This document shows, piece by piece, positions 32,710 to 41,057 of a stretch of DNA of 64,000 nt. Within the stretch, counting starts at the first letter, position 1. Each line of letters opens with the position of its first letter. The translations under genes and the position numbers were made by a program. This DNA comes from Kribbella steppae. Lineage in GTDB: Bacteria > Actinomycetota > Actinomycetes > Propionibacteriales > Kribbellaceae. The notes below the pieces were generated by a model. That model was not told where the DNA came from. It did not search any database and saw nothing but the letters and a program-made list of their open reading frames with translations. Where the stretch lies: NCBI RefSeq assembly GCF_004342025.1, contig NZ_SLWN01000019.1, forward strand, positions 1 through 64,000. The letters run 5' to 3'.

Positions 32710-33870
32710 TCACAGGTACGAGTCGGCGTTCCACGGTTCGAAGGTCGCGTACTCGAGCGGATCGTCGGCTTCGTCGAGTCGCTCGAACACGGTGGACACC
32801 GGCCGGCCGCGAAGCCAGGCCAGCAGGGTGTCGACCAGACCCTCGGGCAGCGGTGGTCCTTGGTCCTCTTGCCGGGGATAGATGATGACCGGCCAGTCGT
32901 CGGGATCGCCGAGCGTCAGCCAGCCGAAGACATCGCCGTCGATCGAGTCGGCGAACGGCAGGAAGCCGCCCGGCTCGGGCCAGACCGCCAGCGGCTGGAA
33001 CTCCGGGTACTCGGCGCGCAGTTCGCGATAGATGTCGAGCATCTGCTCGACGAAGTCGGCGAGACCGCGGTAGCCCTTCGATCGTGATGCGTCGGAATCG
33101 CGCAGCGGTGTGACGAAGTTCAACCACGACCGCCAACTGCCGGATCCGTAGGTCTCCAGGAGCGTGACGTACTCCGCGGGGAGGCGCGTGCCGAGTCGGT
33201 CGAAGAGCCGTTCCCAGCTGTCGTCACCGAGGTACGGCGTCGTCGGTGGCGGCACGAGTCGCCGCAGTGCATCGAGGCCTTCGCCTTCGGTCAGAGCGGC
33301 CTGCCGCGAGGGGGCGACCGGTTCGGGCGGAGGTGGCGGCGTCCAGGGGCCGACGTCCGGCAGGAAGGCGGTGCGTCGCGCCGTCGGTGGCAACTGGCTG
33401 GTCCTGATGGTTGCATCGAGCATCTCGACCAGTGGCAGACCTTCGGACTGCCAGGGGTTCATCCCGGCGTTGGCGGCATCGCTGTCGTAGGCCACGACCG
33501 GCCACTGGTCAGGATCCGACGACGCCGACGTGTCCCAGAACAGATAGCCCGCCTGGCGTGTGGTGCCCCAGGCGAGCAGTCCACCGGGCTCGGGATGAAA
33601 CGGCGGGGGCGTGTACGGCGGTACCGAACGGGACCAGCTCCGGCAGAGCCGATGCCTCTCCTTCAGCCAATCGCCGTAGTCGAACCGGCCTTCCTGAACA
33701 CAGGGAACGTGCAGCCAGATGAACTCACCGATGTCCAGCGGCCCGCAGGCGCCCGCGAGCGTTTTGTAGTCGCTGGGGAGACCCATACCGAGCCAGGACT
33801 CGACGGCCTGCCAGTCGATCGCGACCGGCTGGTCCGCTGGGCCGGACAGGACGGTGAACGGCAGCTCCAT
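32710..33870 (-). CDS. SMI1/KNR4 (SUKH) protein with two tandem domains
   Basis: 386 aa from ATG 33870 (GAGGA upstream). Residues about 10-170 and 225-380 are two SUKH-like domains: WLGMGLPSDYKTLAGACGPLDIGEFIWLHVP and RLGTRLPAEYVTLLETYGSGSW, each followed by a PEPGGLLAWG / PEPGGFLPFADS strand and a DPDQWPVVAYD / DPDDWPVIIYP strand. A Pro-rich linker (WTPPPPPEPVAPS) joins them. SUKH proteins often act as immunity proteins against secreted toxins, but no toxin gene lies next to it, so a solo role or a distant partner must be considered. Confidence 0.85.
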   Translation of the reverse strand: MELPFTVLSGPADQPVAIDWQAVESWLGMGLPSDYKTLAGACGPLDIGEFIWLHVPCVQEGRFDYGDWLKERHRLCRSWSRSVPPYTPPPFHPEPGGLLAWGTTRQAGYLFWDTSASSDPDQWPVVAYDSDAANAGMNPWQSEGLPLVEMLDATIRTSQLPPTARRTAFLPDVGPWTPPPPPEPVAPSRQAALTEGEGLDALRRLVPPPTTPYLGDDSWERLFDRLGTRLPAEYVTLLETYGSGSWRSWLNFVTPLRDSDASRSKGYRGLADFVEQMLDIYRELRAEYPEFQPLAVWPEPGGFLPFADSIDGDVFGWLTLGDPDDWPVIIYPRQEDQGPPLPEGLVDTLLAWLRGRPVSTVFERLDEADDPLEYATFEPWNADSYL

Positions 33871-34078
33871 GGTTGGCGATCCTCGCACAGCGCCGGTCTG
33901 CCGCGACGACTTCGTGCAGGAGGTTCATCCGAGGCGCACGGCGGGGAGACCGGCCGCGGCGATCAGTTCGCGGAGAAGGCGTTCCTGGGAGGGATCCTTT
34001 CGTCCACAGGGCGGTCACGCGAGCGGTTGAGCAACGACCGGTCCCGATACGGTGGGGGCAACCGTCGGAGGAGAACAC

Positions 34079-34852
34079 GTGAGTTCGAAGGACTTCGCTG
34101 AGCGTCTTCGGGATCGGCAGAAGCTGATCGGCTATTGGGTGGTGCTGGATGCGCCGGTCGCGACTGAGCGGATCGCGCGCGTCGGGTACGACTACGTCGT
34201 GCTGGATGGACAGCATGGGCTGCTCGGGTATCAGGGTCTGCTGACCGGGTTGCTGGCTGTGGACGCGGGTGCCTCGCTCGGGAGCGGGTCGGTCGGCCTG
34301 GTGCGGGTCGAGGCGAACCACCCGACGCCGATCGGACGCGCGCTGGACGCCGGGGCGGCCGGGGTGATCGTGCCGCTGGTGGACAGTTCCGAGGACGTCA
34401 CGCGAGCGGTGCAGGCAGCGAAGTACCCGCCGGCCGGTGTGCGGTCGTACGGCCCGATGCGGTCGGCGCTGCGGGTCGGTCCGGTCCCGGCCGACGCGGA
34501 CGCGGCGACCGTCGTACTGGCGATGATCGAGACACCGCTCGGGCTGAAGCACGTCGCGGAGATCTGTGCGACGCGCGGTCTGGACGGGGTGTACGTCGGC
34601 CCGTCGGACCTCGGACTGTCGGTCGGGGCGCGGTTCCCGGGTGATCCGGAGGTCGCCGGGCCGTTCGAGGAGGCGGTCAAGTTGATCGCTCAGACGGCGG
34701 AGGAGGCCGGCATCGCGGCCGGTATCCACACGCCGGACGGCCAGACGGCGCAGCGGCGGCTGAGTCAGGGCTATACGTTCGCGACTGTCGCCTCCGACCT
34801 CACCCACCTGGAGGCCGTCGCCGCGTCCCACCTCGACACCGCCCGCTCGTAG
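34079..34852 (+). CDS. HpcH/HpaI-family aldolase
   Basis: 257 aa from GTG 34079 with GGAGGAG at 34067-34073. Class II metal-dependent aldolase fold, which cleaves or forms 2-keto-3-deoxy acids with pyruvate. Landmarks: GYWVVLDAPVATERIARVGYDYVVLDGQHGL (catalytic His in DGQHG), GVIVPLVDSSEDVTRAVQAAKYPPAGVRSYGPMR, MIETPLGLKHVAEI (metal Glu), GVYVGPSDLGLSVG (metal Asp), GIHTPDG. The 208-bp gap upstream holds no gene. The partner pathway genes are not here. Confidence 0.92.
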   Translation: MSSKDFAERLRDRQKLIGYWVVLDAPVATERIARVGYDYVVLDGQHGLLGYQGLLTGLLAVDAGASLGSGSVGLVRVEANHPTPIGRALDAGAAGVIVPLVDSSEDVTRAVQAAKYPPAGVRSYGPMRSALRVGPVPADADAATVVLAMIETPLGLKHVAEICATRGLDGVYVGPSDLGLSVGARFPGDPEVAGPFEEAVKLIAQTAEEAGIAAGIHTPDGQTAQRRLSQGYTFATVASDLTHLEAVAASHLDTARS

Positions 34853-34913
34853 GAACACACCGGAGCCTTCTCGGGTTAGGTTCGGAGAGGACCGCACACC
34901 GAGGAGGCCTGGG

Positions 34914-35609
34914 ATGAGGGCGCCTGAGCGAGGAGCACTGCCGCTGCAGCTGGCGGCGACACTGGGCCGGACGTACGGGCGCGTGACCGAGACCGTGCAA
35001 GGCCTGAGCGATGCCGACTTCGACCGCCCGACCCGCTGCGAGGGGATGCCGGTCGGCCCGCTCCTGGTCCATCTCCTGTACGACGCCGAGCGCGCGCTGA
35101 TGGCGTTCGCCAGCCCGGCCACCGCCGTACCGGACCGGGACTTCGTCACCTACTGGTTGGACTCCCCACCGGGCACAGAAGGAGACGACCAGTTCGTCCG
35201 GACCGTCGCGTCGGCGTACCGGAAACCGGCGGCTCTGGTGCAGCACTGGCGTGAGCTGTCCGAGGCCGCCGTCCGCGCCGCAACGGCCGGACTGGTGGAC
35301 AAGGGCCGGCGGGTCGAGACCCAGGGACACGTGCTGCGAGCGACCGACTTCGTTGCGACGTTGGTGCTGGAGGCAACGGTGCACCACCTCGACCTGATCG
35401 TCGAGCTACCGAACGCGCTGGAGCCGGATCCCGAAGGGCTGCAGGTCGCGGCACGGACGCTGGACGGCCTGTTCGGTCCGGAAGCGTGGGACGTGATCGG
35501 CTGGGACACAACGACGTACGTCCTCAAGGCGACCGGTCGGCTCCCGCTCGACGAGGACGACCGGGACATGCTCGGCCCGCACGCGGACCGCCTCCCGTTG
35601 CTTGGCTGA
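34914..35609 (+). CDS. Mycothiol-dependent maleylpyruvate isomerase-like protein (DinB fold)
   Basis: 231 aa. A four-helix DinB/MDMPI_N fold: residues 10-60 (LPLQLAATLGRTYGRVTETVQGLSDADFDRPTRCEGMPVGPLLVHLLYDAERAL), with the first metal His in VHLLYD, and EATVHHLDLIVEL with the other two about 100 residues later. The C-terminal domain ends with DEDDRDMLGPHADRLPLLG. Family members use mycothiol, an actinobacterial thiol. The true substrate is unknown, and the nearby aldolase is only weak context. Start ATG 34914. Confidence 0.85.
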   Translation: MRAPERGALPLQLAATLGRTYGRVTETVQGLSDADFDRPTRCEGMPVGPLLVHLLYDAERALMAFASPATAVPDRDFVTYWLDSPPGTEGDDQFVRTVASAYRKPAALVQHWRELSEAAVRAATAGLVDKGRRVETQGHVLRATDFVATLVLEATVHHLDLIVELPNALEPDPEGLQVAARTLDGLFGPEAWDVIGWDTTTYVLKATGRLPLDEDDRDMLGPHADRLPLLG

Positions 35610-35634
35610 TATAGGTCGAGAGTCCTTCACAAGA

Positions 35635-35673
35635 CACCTCCGGAGGTGCCAGAAGGGATCCGTTGGATTCCTT
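35635..35673. terminator. Two hairpins between convergent genes
   Basis: CACCTCCGGAGGTG (35635-35648) is a perfect palindrome. AAGGGATCC / GGATTCCTT (35653-35661, 35665-35673) gives a second stem with a GTT loop and one G-T pair. Both sit between the isomerase-like gene stop (35609) and the CobW-like stop (35679). Confidence 0.6.
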
Positions 35674-35678
35674 GGGAG

Positions 35679-36752
35679 CTAGAGCACGCCGGCGAACGGA
35701 TCGTCCAGGTCCTGCCAGTTGAGGCTGGCGAGCTCGGACTCGGTCAGCAGACAGGCGTCCAGGACCGCCTGCAGCCGGGCCGGATCGAGCCCCATGCCGG
35801 TAGCGACCACTGTGCACTCGGCGAGGTGCTCGGTGTCGGACCACTCGCCGAGCATCCCGAGCGACGCGCTGTACCCCGCGGACTCCCATCGCACCCGCTG
35901 GGTCGGCCGGTTGGCCAGCCAGACCACGCCACGGCTGCGTACGACGCCGTCCACGATGTCCTCGAGTGCGTCGTTCAGCCGGGACGGGTGCAGTGGCCGG
36001 GTGGACCGCCACAGGACCGTCGTCACGCCGTCACCACTCGGCTGCACCCGGTCCGAGGCGGCGAGCTCACCGGCCCACGCCTCGGCCGCCTTGAAGTCGA
36101 ACAACGCGGTCCGCGCGACCGGACCGGTCGGTACGCCGGCCGGATCGGCCGCGACGACCGTCGTACGTGGGTTCAGATGCGCCAGCAGGTTGTGCAGTCG
36201 CTCCGGGGCGGCGTTGCGGTGAGCGTTGGCGAGTACGCACACGTCGGCGTACTCGATCTGCCGCGCGGTCAGCTCGGCGACGTTACGGCGATCGGGCGGC
36301 CCGAGAGCCAGTCCACGCTCGTCGAGGAGTTCGTCGCCTGAGAGTTGCTCGACCAGCAGTACGGCGTCGACCACGCAGGTCACCGTGTCGACCGCGATCT
36401 CGGGCATCGTCGCCACCAGCGTGCTCGCCAGCGGGCGCGCCTCCATCGCCGGCGGAGCAGCCAGTACGACGTGGTCCCAGCGCTGACGCGCGACCAGGGC
36501 CTCGAGCAGCGGCAGCAGCGACTCGATCAGCTGACACGCACCGCAGTCGTCGTCCACGGTGAACTCTCCGGAGTCGATCGGACCGGACGCGTCAAGCACC
36601 CGCCAGGACAGCACGCCCCGCCCGGGCAGCTCGTCCTGGTCCACCACGACGGCCACGGTGGTGGCGTCCACCATCGCGTGCAGCACGGGTTCGCGCAGTG
36701 TCGTCGACAGGCCGACCAGCAGGGACAACGAGGTTTTCGAATGGGCGGTCAT
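35679..36752 (-). CDS. CobW-family protein with degenerate GTPase domain, Zur-box controlled
   Basis: 357 aa. The overall plan and C-terminal CobW_C domain (RLNDALEDIVDGVVRSRGVVWLANRPTQRVRWESAGYSASL...) are those of COG0523 metallochaperones, which deliver Zn or Co using GTP. But the P-loop GxxxxGKT is replaced by LVGLSTTLREPVLH, and the CxCC metal motif reads DCGAC. GTP hydrolysis therefore looks lost while a zinc-related role persists: a Zur-type box lies 12 bases before the start. It is monocistronic. A zinc-scarcity paralogue that binds metal or regulates a true CobW is possible. Confidence 0.85.
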   Translation of the reverse strand: MTAHSKTSLSLLVGLSTTLREPVLHAMVDATTVAVVVDQDELPGRGVLSWRVLDASGPIDSGEFTVDDDCGACQLIESLLPLLEALVARQRWDHVVLAAPPAMEARPLASTLVATMPEIAVDTVTCVVDAVLLVEQLSGDELLDERGLALGPPDRRNVAELTARQIEYADVCVLANAHRNAAPERLHNLLAHLNPRTTVVAADPAGVPTGPVARTALFDFKAAEAWAGELAASDRVQPSGDGVTTVLWRSTRPLHPSRLNDALEDIVDGVVRSRGVVWLANRPTQRVRWESAGYSASLGMLGEWSDTEHLAECTVVATGMGLDPARLQAVLDACLLTESELASLNWQDLDDPFAGVL

Positions 36753-36763
36753 GAGGGCAGTAT

Positions 36764-36780
36764 ATGAAAACGGTTTTCAT
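36764..36780 (-). promoter_or_regulatory. Zur-type box
   Basis: ATGAAAAC-G-GTTTTCAT, a perfect 17-bp palindrome containing TGAAAACGGTTTTCA, close to the actinobacterial Zur consensus TGaaAAtnnTTTTCA. It ends 12 bases upstream of the CobW-like start, so zinc-bound Zur would block its promoter. Confidence 0.75.
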
Positions 36781-36881
36781 CAGTCCAGGGCCGGGGCTGG
36801 CCGACTTTCCCGTCAGACCGGGAAATTTCCCGACCTCGCGCGGAATCGGGCTCGGCGGGTGCGGCGGACAGTAGCCGGGTG

Positions 36882-37900
36882 CTGTTAACAGTTAAGGCGC
36901 CGAGGTCTGGCCGGGGACCGACGACCTGCTTAGGGTCCGAAGTGGGGATCGGCCGGAGGTGTGGGATGGGTGAGCGGGAGTTCGCCGACGTGTTGCGCGA
37001 CGCCATACGCGCTCGGGGGCTGGGACTGGAGCGAATCCGGGAGCGGCTGCTGGCTCAAGGCGTGTCTGTCAGCCTGGCCACGTTGAGTTACTGGCAGTCC
37101 GGACGCTCACGTCCTGAGCGGCGGGACTCGCTCGCTGCTGTCGAGTTGCTGGAGTCGGTGCTCGAGGTTCCCGCCGGGACCTTGTCGGCCTCGCTGGGTC
37201 CGCCACGGCGACGTGGACGCTGGTTGACCACCGTGCCTGACCGGCCTGACGTGGCGGCGTACTGGCCACGACCCGATGCGGTCGAGGATGCGGTCAGTGG
37301 AGTGGACCTCCGGTGGGACGAGCGACTGACGCGGATCAGTCAGCACGACCGGGTCTACATCGGTCCGGACGGCGGCGAACGCTCGTACCACTCCCGTCAG
37401 GTTCTGCGCGCCGAGGCGGACGGTCCGGACCGCTGGGTGGTGATCATGCACCTCGACGAGCACGACCGCCCGCTGCCGGCGATCTGGCCGCTCCGGCACT
37501 GTCACCTGGGCCGGACGGTACGACGTCCCGCCGACGGACTGCTCGTCGCCGAACTGCTCTTCGACCGCCCGCTCCGCAAGGGCGAGACGGTGATCACCGA
37601 ACACGAGCTGGTCAACGTCGCGCCGTACCCACCGGCGACGAACTACGAGCGCAAGTTCCGCCTGCCGGTACGCGAGTTCGTGCTCGAGATCTGCTTCGAC
37701 CCGACGCGTCTCCCGGTGGTGTGCAGTGGCTTCTCGCAGCTGGACGACGCCGACGAGATCGTCCGGCCGGTCGACGTCACGTCCGAGGTGCATGGCGTCG
37801 TGCTGAACTTCGGACCGGGTCGCTACGGCTTCCGGTGGGGCTGGGACGAGTGAACTGTTAAACAGCCTCGCCTTCGGCTAAGCGCTGGTTCTGTTAACTG
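36882..37900. promoter_or_regulatory. Three CTGTTAAC-type sites flanking an HTH gene
   Basis: CTGTTAACAG (36882-36891, perfect palindrome) precedes the HTH gene. CTGTTAAACAG (37855-37865) directly follows its stop, and CTGTTAACTG (37891-37900) lies 86 bases before the protease start. AT-rich sites like these stand out in this GC-rich DNA and mark likely operators for the HTH protein at its own and the protease promoter. The span covers all three sites. Confidence 0.5.
36966..37853 (+). CDS. Helix-turn-helix regulator with unknown C-terminal domain
   Basis: 295 aa from ATG 36966 (GGAGG 7 bases upstream). Residues 1-80 form an XRE-like HTH: FADVLRDAIRARGLGLERIRERLLAQGVSVSLATLSYWQSGRSRPER. The remainder (WDERLTRISQHDRVYIGPDGGERSYHSRQVLRAEADGPDRWVVIMHLDEH... 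NVAPYPPATNYERKFRLPVREFVLEICFDP) is mostly beta and not known to me; it may sense a ligand. CTGTTAAC-type sites before this gene and before the protease gene downstream suggest autoregulation and control of the protease. Confidence 0.82.
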   Translation: MGEREFADVLRDAIRARGLGLERIRERLLAQGVSVSLATLSYWQSGRSRPERRDSLAAVELLESVLEVPAGTLSASLGPPRRRGRWLTTVPDRPDVAAYWPRPDAVEDAVSGVDLRWDERLTRISQHDRVYIGPDGGERSYHSRQVLRAEADGPDRWVVIMHLDEHDRPLPAIWPLRHCHLGRTVRRPADGLLVAELLFDRPLRKGETVITEHELVNVAPYPPATNYERKFRLPVREFVLEICFDPTRLPVVCSGFSQLDDADEIVRPVDVTSEVHGVVLNFGPGRYGFRWGWDE

Positions 37901-37986
37901 TGAAAGGGCTTCCGGCGATTCCACGCCGTCGTGCGACCTCCTACGTTCGGGTCCACCGTCCCCGCCCGAACGCAAGGAGTCCAACC

Positions 37987-39669
37987 ATGAAACGGCATGT
38001 GAAAGCGGCGGTCCTGCTCAGTGGCGCGCTCGTCGTCATGCCCTGTCAGGCGATCGCCGCCGACGCGGAGCCACCCAGTCCGCAACAGATCTCCGCAAAC
38101 CTCCCGTCGTCGCCCGGTCAAGCCGGCCGCTGGATCGCCGACGGCAAGCTGATGGTTGCTGTGGTCAACGAAGCCACCGCCGATCAGGTCCGTACGGCAG
38201 GCGGCGTACCGCAGCAGGTCGCCCGCAGTCAGGGTGAGCTGGACCGCCTGTTCGTGCAGGTGGACAAGATCGCGCGGACGCAGCGCGGTCTGCAGAGCTG
38301 GGGGATCGACCCGATTGCCAACAAGGTCGTCGTCAAGGCTCGCGGCGGCTACGGCGCATTCGCCGGGCTGGGCGACGGCGTCCAGGTCGTGCGGGTGAAC
38401 ACCGACTTCCGCCAGCAGGCCGGCGAGGTGAACCCGGGTGACCCGTGGTGGCCGGGCGGCGAGAGCAACTGCTCGGTCGGCTTCCCGGCGACGGATGCCC
38501 AAGGGAACAAGCACTTCCTGACGGCAGGCCACTGCACGAACGACGCGAACCAGGCGGCGTACGGCGCGAGCGGTCAATCCAGCCGGCTCGGTACGTCGAA
38601 TGTCGGCGGTAGCCGCAGCGTCAACACCCGCGAAGGTGACATGGGCGTGGTCGCGATCACCGAGGCGGGCTGGACGACCTCTCCGAACGTCAACACCTGG
38701 GGTCAGCCGGCCGTCACAGTCACCGGCTCGGCTGAGGCGATCGTCGGCGAGACCGTCTGCCACAGCGGCAACACCGCGCCGAACTGGGAGTGCGGCAAGG
38801 TCACCGCGATCAACCAGACCATCGACTACGGCAACGTGGTGATCGACGGACTGACCACGAGCACCGCGTGTTCCCAGGGTGGTGACTCCGGCGGCGCCTG
38901 GCTGCGTGCTGACAAGGCCGTCGGCCTGCACTCCGGCGGCAACTCCACCTGCAGCCCCAACGAGGACAACTCAATCTTCCAGCCCGTCGGCGAGGCCCTC
39001 GCCAAGTGGAACCTCACTCTGCTGACCGACAAGCCGCCGGTTGACGACGACGAGGCGCCGACCACCCCCGGCTCCCCGCGCTCGACCGGTGCGACGTCCG
39101 ACAGCATCTCGCTCACCTGGGACGCCGCGACCGACAACGTCGGTGTGACCGGGTACGACGTACTCGACGGATCAAGGGTGGTTGCGAGTGTTGCCGGTAC
39201 GGCGGCGACGGTCACCGGGCTGACGGCCGATACGTCGTACAGCTTCACCGTGGTCGCGAAAGATGCTGCGGGCAACAAGTCTGCTCCGAGTGCGGCGGTG
39301 ACCGCGCGGACTCAGACGGGTAGCACTGGTCGCACCTTTGGGAATGGGACCGACTACCCGATCCGGGACTTCCAGGTCGCGGTCAGTCAGGTCCGCTCGA
39401 CCGCGAGCGGCCGGACGGCGAGCCCGGTCAAGGTGACGGTCGAGGGCAACCACACCTGCCTGGAGGATCTCAACATCAGCGTCGTTTCACCGAGCGGGCG
39501 CTGGTACTACCTGCAGCGGTACGGCGGTACGACGTGCCACCCGATGCCGGCCACCAAGGCGTACGACGTACCCGCCGACGAGACCGCGGCCGGGACGTGG
39601 ACGCTGCGGATCGGCGACAACGGCTACGCCGACACTGGAACCCTCACCAACTGGTCGATCACGCTCTGA
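37987..39669 (+). CDS. Secreted streptogrisin-like serine protease with Fn3 and P domains
   Basis: 560 aa from ATG 37987 (AAGGAG upstream). A signal peptide (about residues 1-25) and a pro-region (about 30-145) precede an alpha-lytic/streptogrisin-type S1 protease with triad H182 (FLTAGHC), D218 (EGDMGVV) and S301 (GGDSGGAW), and six cysteines in the catalytic part. An Asp/Pro linker leads to a fibronectin type III domain (about 362-445: TTPGSPRSTGATSDSISLTW...) and a C-terminal P/proprotein-convertase domain (PIRDFQVAVSQVRSTASGRT...GTLTNWSITL). It is an extracellular protein-degrading enzyme. The HTH gene upstream probably controls it. Confidence 0.93.
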   Translation: MKRHVKAAVLLSGALVVMPCQAIAADAEPPSPQQISANLPSSPGQAGRWIADGKLMVAVVNEATADQVRTAGGVPQQVARSQGELDRLFVQVDKIARTQRGLQSWGIDPIANKVVVKARGGYGAFAGLGDGVQVVRVNTDFRQQAGEVNPGDPWWPGGESNCSVGFPATDAQGNKHFLTAGHCTNDANQAAYGASGQSSRLGTSNVGGSRSVNTREGDMGVVAITEAGWTTSPNVNTWGQPAVTVTGSAEAIVGETVCHSGNTAPNWECGKVTAINQTIDYGNVVIDGLTTSTACSQGGDSGGAWLRADKAVGLHSGGNSTCSPNEDNSIFQPVGEALAKWNLTLLTDKPPVDDDEAPTTPGSPRSTGATSDSISLTWDAATDNVGVTGYDVLDGSRVVASVAGTAATVTGLTADTSYSFTVVAKDAAGNKSAPSAAVTARTQTGSTGRTFGNGTDYPIRDFQVAVSQVRSTASGRTASPVKVTVEGNHTCLEDLNISVVSPSGRWYYLQRYGGTTCHPMPATKAYDVPADETAAGTWTLRIGDNGYADTGTLTNWSITL

Positions 39670-39679
39670 CCCCTGCACA

Positions 39680-39715
39680 GGCACCGGTCGGCTCGGGGCA
39701 CTGCCGGCCGGTGCC
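39680..39715 (+). terminator. Hairpin after the protease gene
   Basis: GGCACCGG (39680-39687) pairs with CCGGTGCC (39708-39715), 11 bases past the stop codon. Confidence 0.6.
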
Positions 39716-39828
39716 CCAGAGCCCACGCGGTACTCACAGGGAACCCATCGCGCACTGGGTGCGCATTCTTCCGGCACTTCACTGAAATCCGTGCGTGGTT
39801 TGTCTCGATCGTCTGGTAGGCAAGGGGT

Positions 39829-41040
39829 ATGGCGATCGAGATCGGGCGGTTCGAGGGTGACTGGGACGAGCTGGTCGAGCTCGTGGACCTGGCGTTCGCT
39901 GCGCCGTGGAGCGAGGCTCAACTGGAGTCCGAGCGACGGGTGTGGGAGCCGGAGCGGAGCACGGTCGCGACCGACGAGAAACAGTTGGTCGGTCATACCG
40001 GGGCGTTCTCGCTGCGGATGACGGTGCCGGGTGCACAGATCCCGGTGGCCGGGGTGACCCTGGTCGCGGTCCGGCCGACGCACCGGCGTCGCGGCATCCT
40101 GCGGGATCTGATGCGCGCTCAGCTGACCGAGATCCATGAGGCGGGCGTCGAGCCGATCGCCGGACTGACCGCGAGCGAGCCGGTCATCTACGGCCGGTTC
40201 GGGTACGGCCTGGGCTCGGATCACCAGGAGATCGTCATCAGGAAGTGGTCCCGCGAGTTGCGGCCGGTGGCCGGCGTCGACGACGTACGGATCAGGACCG
40301 TCGCCGTACGCGAGGCCCTCGCCACGTGTGCGGCGCTGCGCAACCGGCTGGCAGCCGACCAGCCGGGGATGTTCCACCACGACGAGCGGTGGCAGGACCA
40401 CATCGTCAGTGAGAACGTGACGAGCAATCCGGCGAACGCCTCGCCGCGGCGCTGCGTCGTGGCCGAGCGGAACGGCGAGGTGACCGGGTTCGCCTACTAC
40501 CGGAGCAAACGCACGGACAAGGGGTTCATCGACGTCAGCCGGGTCCATGCGGAGGACCTCGCGTCGCATGTCGCTCTCTGGCGGTTCCTGCTGGAGCCGG
40601 ACCTGCTGAGCGAGACGCACTACGGCAAGCTCCCGTCGGACGATCCGCTGCTGGATCTTTTGCTCGATCCCCGGGCTCCGGAGCCGATCACGCGGGACGG
40701 GCTCTGGATCCGTCCGGTCGACGTCGGCCGAGCGCTCGCCGCTCGGACGTACGCGCGGGAGATCGACGTCGTGATCGCGGTGACCGACGGCTTCCTGCCG
40801 TGGAACGAGGGCAGCTGGCATCTCGCCGGCGGGCCGGCCGGCGCGACCTGTGCGGCGACATCGCGGCCGGCTGACCTGACCATCGACGTACGGGAACTGG
40901 GGGCGGTCTACCTCGGCAAGCCGTCGTTGGTCCGGCTCGGGGCGGCGGGGCTGGTGCATGAGCACACGGCCGGAGCGCTCGCGGCCGCCTCGCAAGCGTT
41001 TTCCGCAACTCGGCTTCCGTGGCTCGACACGGGCTTCTGA
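39829..41040 (+). CDS. Eis-like GNAT N-acetyltransferase
   Basis: 403 aa, the Eis length. Three-part fold: an N-terminal GNAT domain with the acetyl-CoA loop VAVRPTHRRRGILRDLMRAQL (about residues 78-100), a second GNAT-like domain, and a C-terminal SCP2-like domain ending in the carboxylate F (LPWLDTGF), which serves as general base in Eis enzymes. GRFGYGLGSDHQEI is also typical. Relatives acetylate several amines of aminoglycosides or capreomycin; the native substrate is unclear. No resistance cluster is nearby. Confidence 0.92.
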   Translation: MAIEIGRFEGDWDELVELVDLAFAAPWSEAQLESERRVWEPERSTVATDEKQLVGHTGAFSLRMTVPGAQIPVAGVTLVAVRPTHRRRGILRDLMRAQLTEIHEAGVEPIAGLTASEPVIYGRFGYGLGSDHQEIVIRKWSRELRPVAGVDDVRIRTVAVREALATCAALRNRLAADQPGMFHHDERWQDHIVSENVTSNPANASPRRCVVAERNGEVTGFAYYRSKRTDKGFIDVSRVHAEDLASHVALWRFLLEPDLLSETHYGKLPSDDPLLDLLLDPRAPEPITRDGLWIRPVDVGRALAARTYAREIDVVIAVTDGFLPWNEGSWHLAGGPAGATCAATSRPADLTIDVRELGAVYLGKPSLVRLGAAGLVHEHTAGALAAASQAFSATRLPWLDTGF

Positions 41041-41057
41041 TCGGTTAGCCTTCCGAG

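Noticed and set aside
335..37900. A shared regulator for the GGGGTTAACCCC and CTGTTAACAG palindromes
   Set aside because: They share only the GTTAAC core; the flanking arms differ completely and the sites are 36 kb apart.
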